64,000 nt of DNA, from the NCBI GenBank assembly GCA_902625885.1, contig CACODE010000002.1, positions 72,454 through 136,453 of the forward strand, written 5' to 3'. A program made the translations under genes and the position numbers. This DNA comes from an uncultured Candidatus Poseidoniales archaeon. GTDB taxonomy: Archaea > Thermoplasmatota > Poseidoniia > Poseidoniales > Poseidoniaceae. The first letter of the stretch is position 1, and each line of letters opens with the position of its first letter. Shown here piece by piece: positions 25,081 to 32,600 of this stretch. The notes beneath the pieces are model-generated. The model ran no database searches and had not been told where the DNA came from. It worked only from the letters and a program-made list of their open reading frames with translations.

Positions 25081-27768
25081 TCAAAAAGAGAACAGAGAGG
25101 TTTGCTTGTTGCCTGCCATCAGGTCCTTCGCCTCCCAACCAAAAGCCTCGGTAATCCTCCCGACAGCCGCTGCCAAGCGCTCGGCATAGAAACGCCCGTC
25201 GTAAGACACCTTGGCTTGATCCTCTTCGTTGTCCAGCCACGGGACCACCGACATCGGCCGTTTGGTGGCGTCGGAGACGACATACGAAACTTTCATGCCG
25301 CTGGTGAAGCCAAGGCCACGGTCGATTCGTTGCCGTGCCACGCGAACTTGAGCCATGCTGTCGGGGTTCGTGTAATCGCGAGTAAAGTCAACGTCGTCTC
25401 TGGATTTAACCGGTGTGCGAACCACCCGCCCTTTGCATGATTTTGCGAGCACCACTTGGCTTGCATGAACCTCTCCTTGACGCAGTGCCTCAACACGCTT
25501 CTTGGCGAAGGCCACCAACGCATCGCCCTGGTCGGCGAGAGCGTATCGGAAAATCTCCTTCATGGTCGACGTGAGGTAGATGAACGAATCCGTGCGTTGG
25601 GTCTCATAGCCTCGAACCAACATCTCCTTGTCGGGCCAGACAACTTGGCCTATGTACCGTTTCTTGGCACCATGACTGAAGAAAACGGACAGGCCTTTTT
25701 CAAACTCGAGCACGGCTGAATCCCGGCTGTACCGTTCGGCGAGTTGGGTGCCAAAATCAACCATGCTTTGCACCGCATCACGATGCTCTTGGAGCAGCTT
25801 TTTTGCGTCGGCGTCGCCGTTTTCTGCCTCTGCAAATTCTTCCTCCGACAAAATCCTTGGAGCGTTCTGGTCCACCGGAGACCGAACGAAAATAGAGTCC
25901 GTGTCCGAATAGACCACGCCATGACCCTCGGCTTCAACAGCAGCGATGATGCCCTTGATGTTTTGACGCGCCCATGCGGTGATTGACGAGCCAAGATCTC
26001 GATGCGTGAAGCGGTAAAAACCGCTTGCAAACACGCCGTAAAAGGAATTCATGAGGATTTTGACAGCGTATTGCATGGCGTCGTGAAAATCAACGGCTGC
26101 CTCATCGCCGGCGGATTTAGCGGATTTGATGGCCGATTTATGCCGATCGCGCTGCGCCATCAAGTCCTCAAGAAGCGTGGGCACCATGCCTTTCCGCTCT
26201 TCCTGTTTTCGAAACAAGGCTCCAGTTGGGGCTTCGTGCACGCCGAGATGTTGGTCGGTTGATCCCGGCTGTGCAGGGTCAATGCGCGTGGTGTAGCAGA
26301 TGTTGTGGCCGATCATGATGGAGGGGTACATGCTCTTGAAATCGAGCACCGCAATCCAAGGATGGAGGCCGGCCTCGACCTCGTGCACATAACCGCCCGT
26401 GATTTGGCCTTCCTTGGCCTCTGCTGAACCCGTTAACGGCACGGCTACGGCCTGCCTGTCCGCCATTCGTATCACCAACGAATCGATAAGTTGGCTCGTG
26501 CTACCGTTGGCCGCTGTTTCAAACGGCACCTTAGCGACAGCCGCCACGGCTTCCTTTCTCCGGACGGCTTGGATGGCACCGAGAATGTCCAAAGGCAACG
26601 CCGCATCCCTTGCACAATACGCCATCACCTCGTCGGGTCGATTCGCCCACTCTCGGTCCATCTCTGAAGCATCAATGTCCATCTTGTGCTTGTCCTCGTC
26701 ATCGGGGAACAAGAGCGAAGCCACGAACGAAAGGGTCTCTCTACGCGGTTTGAGGGCTTGCCTGGCTTGCCACCATGCGTCCATGACGACCCGACCCGAA
26801 AGGTTCCATGCCCGGTTGCTCTGTCGCTTTGGTGTGAGGGCGTCTCGGTTCCGCTTCAGTTCCCCTTCGAGGACCGGGGCTCTTCCCCAACCGAACAGTC
26901 GGGCGGTGGCCTGCCAACCCTGGTTTCGCCGCAAAACGTTGGTCCGGTCAGCCAGTCTAGGCAGGTCGAAATTGTCGATGTTGTAGCCGGTGATGATGTC
27001 AGGATCCGTCGCTTGGACCGTAGCGGTCAGAGCTTCCAGAATCTCGGATTCCGTGCCTCGGTACTCAAACATTTGACGCTCGCCAGAGCCAAGGTGTTCC
27101 ACACAAGCAGCGGCGCAGAGAACCGTTTCATGCTCAATGCTGGTCTCCAAATCAAACGAAAACAGGGTGTAGGGCACTTGGAAGGGTTCCGTGGCCCGAA
27201 CCTGCTCGATGTCGCATCGAACGGTGATGTCAACACCGTAGCGGCCGCTGCCGCCCGCGATGAGAACTTCCGCTTTGTCGACCGGTCCTTGGTCAGCCCG
27301 TTTGTCAACCACCTCCCCCTCAAAAGCGATGTGAATGCCAACGTCACCGTCAAGAAAGAAGCGGTTGACGAACGGGATATCTCCTGAGAAGACTTGCCAA
27401 GAGCGGGTTTTGAGGGTCTTTCGCAAGGCCGGTACGTGGAACGGTTGTTCGACTTCAATGTTCCATACGGGACGGTCACCGAGCTGTGTCCATTTGGTTT
27501 CGGGACCTGAAACAGCCAAAACGTGCTCCATGGAACGAACGTTTTCGATTCTGTCTTTGATGAAAGAAGGCATGCCGTCGTCCAAATCCCATGTTCCGAT
27601 GGGTGCAATTTCAAAGGAAGGGCGCAAACCGTGCACGAGAAGGCAAACAGATGACCCTGTGTCCGTTCTTCCGAAAAGTTCGATGACGGTCTGGGGCTGA
27701 GAACGGCCGTTGATGGAGGTTTGCGAAGAGCGGTAACGCCCGCTTACAATCCCCATGCGTCCCTTCAT
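25081..27768 (-). CDS. polB: Family B DNA polymerase
   Basis: This replicative or repair polymerase of 895 residues has proofreading. Exonuclease motifs are intact: SFDLETS (Exo I, Asp206/Glu208), TGYNIDNFDLP (Exo II) and YCARDAALP (Exo III). Polymerase motifs are DFKSMYPSIM (A), KILMNSFYG (B) and YSDTDSIFV (C). No intein interrupts motif A or C, where archaeal PolB genes are often invaded. It lies on the same strand as the lipoprotein gene 52 bp downstream and is divergent from ilvE. Confidence 0.95.
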   Translation of the reverse strand: MKGRMGIVSGRYRSSQTSINGRSQPQTVIELFGRTDTGSSVCLLVHGLRPSFEIAPIGTWDLDDGMPSFIKDRIENVRSMEHVLAVSGPETKWTQLGDRPVWNIEVEQPFHVPALRKTLKTRSWQVFSGDIPFVNRFFLDGDVGIHIAFEGEVVDKRADQGPVDKAEVLIAGGSGRYGVDITVRCDIEQVRATEPFQVPYTLFSFDLETSIEHETVLCAAACVEHLGSGERQMFEYRGTESEILEALTATVQATDPDIITGYNIDNFDLPRLADRTNVLRRNQGWQATARLFGWGRAPVLEGELKRNRDALTPKRQSNRAWNLSGRVVMDAWWQARQALKPRRETLSFVASLLFPDDEDKHKMDIDASEMDREWANRPDEVMAYCARDAALPLDILGAIQAVRRKEAVAAVAKVPFETAANGSTSQLIDSLVIRMADRQAVAVPLTGSAEAKEGQITGGYVHEVEAGLHPWIAVLDFKSMYPSIMIGHNICYTTRIDPAQPGSTDQHLGVHEAPTGALFRKQEERKGMVPTLLEDLMAQRDRHKSAIKSAKSAGDEAAVDFHDAMQYAVKILMNSFYGVFASGFYRFTHRDLGSSITAWARQNIKGIIAAVEAEGHGVVYSDTDSIFVRSPVDQNAPRILSEEEFAEAENGDADAKKLLQEHRDAVQSMVDFGTQLAERYSRDSAVLEFEKGLSVFFSHGAKKRYIGQVVWPDKEMLVRGYETQRTDSFIYLTSTMKEIFRYALADQGDALVAFAKKRVEALRQGEVHASQVVLAKSCKGRVVRTPVKSRDDVDFTRDYTNPDSMAQVRVARQRIDRGLGFTSGMKVSYVVSDATKRPMSVVPWLDNEEDQAKVSYDGRFYAERLAAAVGRITEAFGWEAKDLMAGNKQTSLFSF

Positions 27769-27914
27769 GCTGCGACCTCATCGGGTTCTCCATTCCACCC
27801 CATTAGAACCCATCTGCTCGACGCGATGACAAAAAGCGTCCAACGGGCAAAAAATGGAAGAGGAATCCTTGAAAGCCTCATTCAAATGGCTACTTTTGAG
27901 CCCGGGGTCGTCAC

Positions 27915-28931
27915 ATGAATGAATCGTTTGATTGGGACAGCCTGACTTTCTCTCTAACACCGACCGACACCATGTACATCACCACGACCACGGGCGATGA
28001 ACCATGGATGCCCGGTGACTTGCAACCCTACGGTGACGTCCCCATGTCGCCCGCAGCGGGTGTGCTCAATTACGGACAGGGCTTGTTTGAAGGCATGAAA
28101 GCCTACCGCACTTCAACCGGCCGAATCGTCTTCTTTCGACCCGAGGAAAACGCTCGCCGCATGCAGCGCGGAGCGGACCGATTGAAGATGCCGCCCGTTC
28201 CCGAATCCATTTTTGTTGATGCGGTTGAGCAAGTGGTTTCCGCAAACAAGCACTGGGTGCCGCCCTGTGGCAAAGGCGCCATGTATGTCAGACCGTTGCT
28301 GATGGGCAGCGGCCCCGTGCTTGGCGTTGCACCGGCGCCCTCCTACACTTTCCTGATCTACGTCACGCCCGTGGGACCGTACTTCAAAGGCGGGATGAAC
28401 GCCATCGACCTGATCATATCAGAGCACCACCACCGAGCCGCACCTGGTGGGTCAGGGGGCGTCAAGGCCATTGGGAATTACGCCCCTGGCATGAAACCGA
28501 GCAAGGAAGCGAAAGCCAAAGGTTACGCAGAAGTCATCTACCTCGACGCCGAAACCCATACTGTCATTGAGGAGGTTGGCGCAGCGAATTTCTTCTGCGT
28601 GAAGGACAAAGTCCTCTACACGCCTGAATTAACCGGAACCATCCTTCCGGGCATCACAAGGGATTCAATCATACAACTTGCTCGACATCTCGGGTACGAG
28701 GTGGTTGAAGAAAAAGTGGCCGCAGACTTCGTGATGGAGGCTGATGAAGCGTTCTGCTGCGGTACGGCTGCCGTCATTTCACCGATCGGTTCCATTACCC
28801 ACGACGGAGAGAAGGCCGTGTACGGTGGCGGAAAACCCGGGCCCATCACCGTTGAGCTGTACGACGCTCTGACGGGCATTCAAGACGAGACCAACGAAGA
28901 CGTGTTCGGCTGGCTTCACCCGTTGCCTTGA
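27915..28931 (+). CDS. ilvE: Branched-chain amino acid aminotransferase
   Basis: This is a PLP-dependent transaminase for Leu, Ile and Val, fold type IV. GQGLFEGMKAYRT and the Lys-containing stretch GGVKAIGNYAPGMK are typical of the family. VIEEVGAANFFCV and TGTILPGITRDSI follow, as do the FCCGTAAVISPIG residues near the PLP phosphate. The protein is 338 residues. Its 3' end overlaps the convergent cupredoxin gene by 16 bp. Confidence 0.93.
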   Translation: MNESFDWDSLTFSLTPTDTMYITTTTGDEPWMPGDLQPYGDVPMSPAAGVLNYGQGLFEGMKAYRTSTGRIVFFRPEENARRMQRGADRLKMPPVPESIFVDAVEQVVSANKHWVPPCGKGAMYVRPLLMGSGPVLGVAPAPSYTFLIYVTPVGPYFKGGMNAIDLIISEHHHRAAPGGSGGVKAIGNYAPGMKPSKEAKAKGYAEVIYLDAETHTVIEEVGAANFFCVKDKVLYTPELTGTILPGITRDSIIQLARHLGYEVVEEKVAADFVMEADEAFCCGTAAVISPIGSITHDGEKAVYGGGKPGPITVELYDALTGIQDETNEDVFGWLHPLP

Positions 28932-29398
28932 CGTCGACTTGAGAGGCTCCAAGCGAGGAACATCACGGCCGCCGTGGCGAACAGCGAGACCGAAGGCGTG
29001 TCTTCAGCCGTTGTCTCAACAGTCGCTACCGGTAGAGGCGGAGCCGGCTCCACGGTGATGTCGCCGACCATGCCCATGGAAGCGTGGGGTTCGCAAACAA
29101 ATTCGTAGGTCCCGTTGGAGCCTCGCTCAAAGGTGAAACTGTAGTCCACGTTTCGGGCGGGTTCACCGGAATCAAACACGCCATTGTTTTCCACGGCGTT
29201 GTGGGGAAGGCTTTGACCGCTCCAAAAGAAACGCACGGTGTCGCCTTCGGTGATGGTTACCGACGACGGTGAAAAGCGGAGGTTTGTGCTGTCAACACCG
29301 ATGACCACCGTCTCCCCGTCCGACGATGATTCAGAGAGATCTCCCTGAAGTCCACCGGTTAACAGCAACATTACTGAAAGCAAAATCAGGGGGCGCAT
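28916..29398 (-). CDS. Secreted blue-copper (halocyanin/plastocyanin-like) protein
   Basis: This small exported electron carrier has 160 residues. A signal peptide (MRPLILLSVMLLLTGG) precedes one cupredoxin domain with the type 1 copper ligands visible as His in LPHNAVE, then Cys, His and Met in FVCEPHASMGM. A short linker and a C-terminal hydrophobic helix with Arg-Arg (FATAAVMFLAWSLSSRR) anchor it outside the membrane. The frame is open upstream to 29653, but the Met at 29398 gives a clean signal peptide. Electron partners cannot be deduced from the neighbours. Confidence 0.85.
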   Translation of the reverse strand: MRPLILLSVMLLLTGGLQGDLSESSSDGETVVIGVDSTNLRFSPSSVTITEGDTVRFFWSGQSLPHNAVENNGVFDSGEPARNVDYSFTFERGSNGTYEFVCEPHASMGMVGDITVEPAPPLPVATVETTAEDTPSVSLFATAAVMFLAWSLSSRRQGNG

Positions 29399-29441
29399 GT
29401 TCAAAAAAGCGTCCCAAAGGTTATCAAATCCTGTTTTGTAA

Positions 29442-29885
29442 TCAGCGCTTTTTGAAACTCTTTCGCTTCTTGAAACTGCCACGTTGCTGGGTGTTCTTTC
29501 GTTGCGAGCGTGCTCGGCGGTCGCCGGTCTTGGGCCCACGAGCCGTGGCCTGTTCAGCCGCTTGACGTTGGCTTCGCTGCATTTCACGCCACTGCCCACC
29601 AATGAGTTGCAGGAGTTCTTCTTTGGAACCGGCCCCGATGGATTGTTTGGCACCCGCTGCGGAGACCCAAAGCCGCCCCTCTCGGCCGTGAGGGCGGCGG
29701 GGGTGAGAGGCGTTTTCTTCCCGCTTTATTTTGCGAAGTCCAACCGCTCTCGCCGCCATGAACAAACCTTCCAAGTCCGGCTTGAGCACGGAGGCGTCTT
29801 TGGGTACGCGCCGACCTGAGCGGCGAGATTGTTTGATGTCAAAATAACCCGGCCAAACACAGAGTCGGTCGGGGTTGTGGTCCAT
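29442..29885 (-). CDS. srp19: Signal recognition particle protein SRP19
   Basis: This binds 7S RNA and helps SRP54 assemble for co-translational targeting. The N-terminal WPGYFDIKQSRRSGRRVPK is the family signature. The protein has 147 residues, longer than many archaeal homologues, with a strongly basic C-terminal tail rich in Arg, Lys and Gln that ends in repeated FKKRKSFKKR. It lies 54 bp downstream of the S8e gene on the same strand. Confidence 0.92.
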   Translation of the reverse strand: MDHNPDRLCVWPGYFDIKQSRRSGRRVPKDASVLKPDLEGLFMAARAVGLRKIKREENASHPRRPHGREGRLWVSAAGAKQSIGAGSKEELLQLIGGQWREMQRSQRQAAEQATARGPKTGDRRARSQRKNTQQRGSFKKRKSFKKR

Positions 29886-29939
29886 GGTCTCGCCTCATCG
29901 GCGCCTCGTGGCGTGGTTTCTTGAAGCCGTCGCTTGTGT

Positions 29940-30320
29940 TCAATCAAGCAAAACGCCGTTGATAACGCCGTCTTTGCCGGGTCGAGAGGTGATGCGGACA
30001 CGGCCCTTATCGGTCTCGATCACGGCCCCCTTCACGAGGATGTTTCGACGGACGTAGTTCGGGTCGGAGGCGTTCTCAACAACGCTATGAATGGTGCCGA
30101 GGGAGGTCTTTCCCGTCTTTGGGTTGTTGATGCTCACCTTGTTGGCTGCCATCACGCGGACCATGCTGTTGCCGCCGGTCTTTCGGTAGATTTTCCGCTT
30201 TGGTTCGCCAACCAAAGCGAATTGCTTCTCCGTTGAGATTTCGGTTGCTCGCTTGCCGCGTGCCTGAACCTTGCGTCCACCGGACGGTTTGCGTCGTGAT
30301 ATTCCGTGCCATTGAGCCAT
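29940..30320 (-). CDS. rps8e: 30S ribosomal protein S8e
   Basis: This encodes 126 residues from the Met of MAQWHGISRRKPSGGRK, the characteristic S8e start; the frame extends to 30353. Further family blocks are ENASDPNYVRRNILVKGAVI and the C-terminal DGVINGVLL. A purine-rich GGAG lies upstream of the ATG. It is followed by SRP19 on the same strand. Confidence 0.95.
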   Translation of the reverse strand: MAQWHGISRRKPSGGRKVQARGKRATEISTEKQFALVGEPKRKIYRKTGGNSMVRVMAANKVSINNPKTGKTSLGTIHSVVENASDPNYVRRNILVKGAVIETDKGRVRITSRPGKDGVINGVLLD

Positions 30321-30373
30321 AGGGAGGTCTCCTGCGTCGCCACCGACCAGCACGGGCTATATCAAAGCAACCC

Positions 30374-30982
30374 TCAGGCACACCGGATGTCAATTTCTGA
30401 CAGAACCTCGCCATGTCCGTTGGTCAGTCGGGCAAGAACGCGGTCCTCGGGGAGAAGTTCGCCAACGCCCTGCGGGGTCCCGGTGAACAGGAGGTCGCCT
30501 TCCGATACCGGTGCCCAGTCGAGCAGGGCGTCGATTTGCTGGCGCGGCGTCACCGACATCTCGTGAAGAGGCGTCGACTGCCGAAGTTGACCGTTGACGG
30601 CAAGGTCAAGATGCAATCCCTCACCAGGCGCCACGAGCGATTCCCAATCGCTGTTCCAAACATGCCAAGGGCCGACAACGGCGCTTGAGCGGAAACATTT
30701 TGCCTTGGCCCAAGGCAATTGTTCAGCCCGGAGCTCACCCTGACAAGGACGGTCGGTCAAATCCAAACCAACAGCGATGGCGATTGGTTTCATGTCGCTT
30801 CCAATCTGAACAACACACTCAACCTCGTGATGGACTTCACCGGGATGGGCACTGACCGGAATTGGGCCGGACAGGTGGAGGCAGCCTTGCGGTTTGACGA
30901 AAATAATCGGTTCTGCGGCTGGCTTGTTGCCCAGTTCAAGGGCGTGCTTTGCAAAGGTCCGAATGGTGCACCACATTGCCAT
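30374..30982 (-). CDS. Fumarylacetoacetate hydrolase (FAH) family enzyme
   Basis: This cytoplasmic enzyme of 202 residues matches the FAH fold, acting as an acylpyruvase, decarboxylase or isomerase. The metal-binding region is visible in PGEVHHEVECVVQIG, and the later loops LLFTGTPQGVG and GDRV-like EDRV are typical. The length fits the short FAHD1 type. The substrate cannot be assigned. It is divergent from the PUA-domain gene. Confidence 0.85.
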   Translation of the reverse strand: MAMWCTIRTFAKHALELGNKPAAEPIIFVKPQGCLHLSGPIPVSAHPGEVHHEVECVVQIGSDMKPIAIAVGLDLTDRPCQGELRAEQLPWAKAKCFRSSAVVGPWHVWNSDWESLVAPGEGLHLDLAVNGQLRQSTPLHEMSVTPRQQIDALLDWAPVSEGDLLFTGTPQGVGELLPEDRVLARLTNGHGEVLSEIDIRCA

Positions 30983-31058
30983 GATGCGTTGAAGACCGCC
31001 CGGTTCATGAATCGCGCGCCCGCCAAATATGATAGCCTCCTTGCTACCGTTTCTTCAC

Positions 31059-31565
31059 ATGGCGAACGAATGGAGCATGCGAAAAAGACGGCCCGTTCGG
31101 AGAAAAAACATCGCTCCGCTGCTGAAACGGCTTGAGGAAGATTTGGCCATCGATCTCAACGTTGACGGGGCTTTTTTGGAAATGGCGGAATACGGGCCTT
31201 GGACCATGGTGTTTGTTGACCGTACACCCCTCGTCATTGAATTGCAGGATTTGGAGGACGAGCGTTGCGTCTTCCTCACGCTGCGCGGCTTCTTGGAACA
31301 TGTTGAGGCCCTCAAATGGGTGGAGGTTGACCACGGTGCGATTCCTTTTCTGATGAACGGCGCCGATTGCATGGTGGCTGGCGTGCACGCAGCGGAGGCA
31401 TCGGTTCAGTCCGGCGACCTGGTTTGGATTCGTGACATGACGCACAAGCGTCCGCTCGCCTTGGGCTGGGCCGTAAAAGACGCAGACCAGTTGGTTGCTG
31501 AAACCAAAGGCAAAGGCATCAAAACCTTGCATTGGGTTGGTGATGAACTCTGGGAAATGGAATGA
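31059..31565 (+). CDS. PUA-domain RNA-binding protein (MCT-1-like)
   Basis: This encodes 168 residues. The N-terminal 80 residues contain a basic start (RKRRPVRRKNIAPLLKRL) and a small alpha/beta domain. The C-terminal PUA domain is recognisable from IPFLMNGADCMVAGVHAAE, GDLVWIRD and LALGWAV. This layout matches archaeal relatives of MCT-1/Tma20, which act in translation or RNA modification. Met codons at 31029 and 31077 are alternatives. Its last bases overlap the open frame of the next gene. Confidence 0.8.
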   Translation: MANEWSMRKRRPVRRKNIAPLLKRLEEDLAIDLNVDGAFLEMAEYGPWTMVFVDRTPLVIELQDLEDERCVFLTLRGFLEHVEALKWVEVDHGAIPFLMNGADCMVAGVHAAEASVQSGDLVWIRDMTHKRPLALGWAVKDADQLVAETKGKGIKTLHWVGDELWEME

Positions 31566-31603
31566 GAAGAAGCCAAATAAAGGAGAGCGGTTTCTTTTCC
31601 ATC

Positions 31604-32194
31604 ATGAAGCGTGTCTGTGCCGTTTTGGTGATGTGCAGCTTGATGGCAATGGGCGCCCTGCCGGCCCAAGCCGGCTCTGCAACGGGAGGCGAAGACGTCA
31701 ACCCCGACGGCAACGCTCCGTTCACGGTCGAGGAACGAACGACCCCCTCGCAGGACGGGCAGGCCTGGCAACTGAAGGTGGCCTTGAATCAAGAGGCAAC
31801 GGACAACGGCACAACCCTCGCCATCACCACCCAAATCTGCACCAACGATGGGGTTTGCGACCCACCGACACTTCAAGAGGCGACGGTAAGCGACGACGGT
31901 CAAACCTACAGCATGGAACTCACGCCGCCTACCGACCACACCTACGTCAACTGGCGTGTCAAGGCGACTTATGACGACGATTCAACCGAAAATTTCCCGG
32001 CGGGAGACTGGTACAAAACATGGTCAACATGCTACTACGACGACGGCACCTTTGGTGGCGTTCACGCAACGAGCGACGGCTGCGACGTGCCTGCATCCGG
32101 TGAAAGCGAAGGTTTTCTCCCCGGCTTTGGCATGCTGACCGTCCTTGGGACGCTCGTCGCAGCCGCGGCGGTGGTTCAGCGACGCATCCGCTGA
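31604..32194 (+). CDS. Secreted protein with PGF-CTERM-like sorting signal
   Basis: This encodes 196 residues. A signal peptide ends near ALPAQAG, followed by a single beta domain of about 130 residues with four Cys. At the C-terminus, GFLPGFGMLTVLGTLVAAAAVVQRRIR-type sequence matches the PGF-CTERM pattern (Pro-Gly-Phe, hydrophobic helix, Arg-Arg), the signal cut and lipid-linked by archaeosortase. The frame is open upstream to 31562, but the Met at 31604 gives the signal peptide. No archaeosortase gene is in the window. Confidence 0.8.
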   Translation: MKRVCAVLVMCSLMAMGALPAQAGSATGGEDVNPDGNAPFTVEERTTPSQDGQAWQLKVALNQEATDNGTTLAITTQICTNDGVCDPPTLQEATVSDDGQTYSMELTPPTDHTYVNWRVKATYDDDSTENFPAGDWYKTWSTCYYDDGTFGGVHATSDGCDVPASGESEGFLPGFGMLTVLGTLVAAAAVVQRRIR

Positions 32195-32195
32195 C

Positions 32196-32600
32196 CTACC
32201 CACGCATGTGATGTTCAACGAGACGCTCAACCAACCGACGTTGCTCTTGGTTCCACGCCGTTAAGCAAACCGAAACGGAATTGCGCTTTTTGCTCAGCAC
32301 ACCATCGCAGAAACCAGATGCGGTCAAATCGCTTTCAACCAGTGGCAAGTGTTGACCTTCAAACGTCAACAGGCAACCACTTTCCATCACAATGGCGTTC
32401 CCGGCAGCAAACACAAGGGTTTGGTCTTCCAACTTCGCTTTCATACCCCCAGCGATGAGAAAACGTTTCAGTGCTGCCAAGATGGCCGCACCGTCGGACT
32501 TTGGTGCATCACCAACACCGCCGTAGGCCGAAAGAAAGGTCAGTTCTGTATCGTTCTGCTCCATGAGGTGGTCAAGACCGCGTCCTTCGGAACTCATCAT
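32196..32600 (-). CDS. Hypothetical protein, coupled to the SAP-domain gene
   Basis: This 134-residue soluble protein has alternating strands and helices (LTFLSAYGGVGDAPKSDG, then VFAAGNAIVMESGCLLTFEG). The start MMSSEGRG overlaps the stop of the upstream SAP-domain gene by 4 bp, which indicates coupling and argues against the longer frame to 32699. No family is recognised. It ends 1 bp from the convergent PGF-CTERM gene. Confidence 0.65.
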   Translation of the reverse strand: MMSSEGRGLDHLMEQNDTELTFLSAYGGVGDAPKSDGAAILAALKRFLIAGGMKAKLEDQTLVFAAGNAIVMESGCLLTFEGQHLPLVESDLTASGFCDGVLSKKRNSVSVCLTAWNQEQRRLVERLVEHHMRG

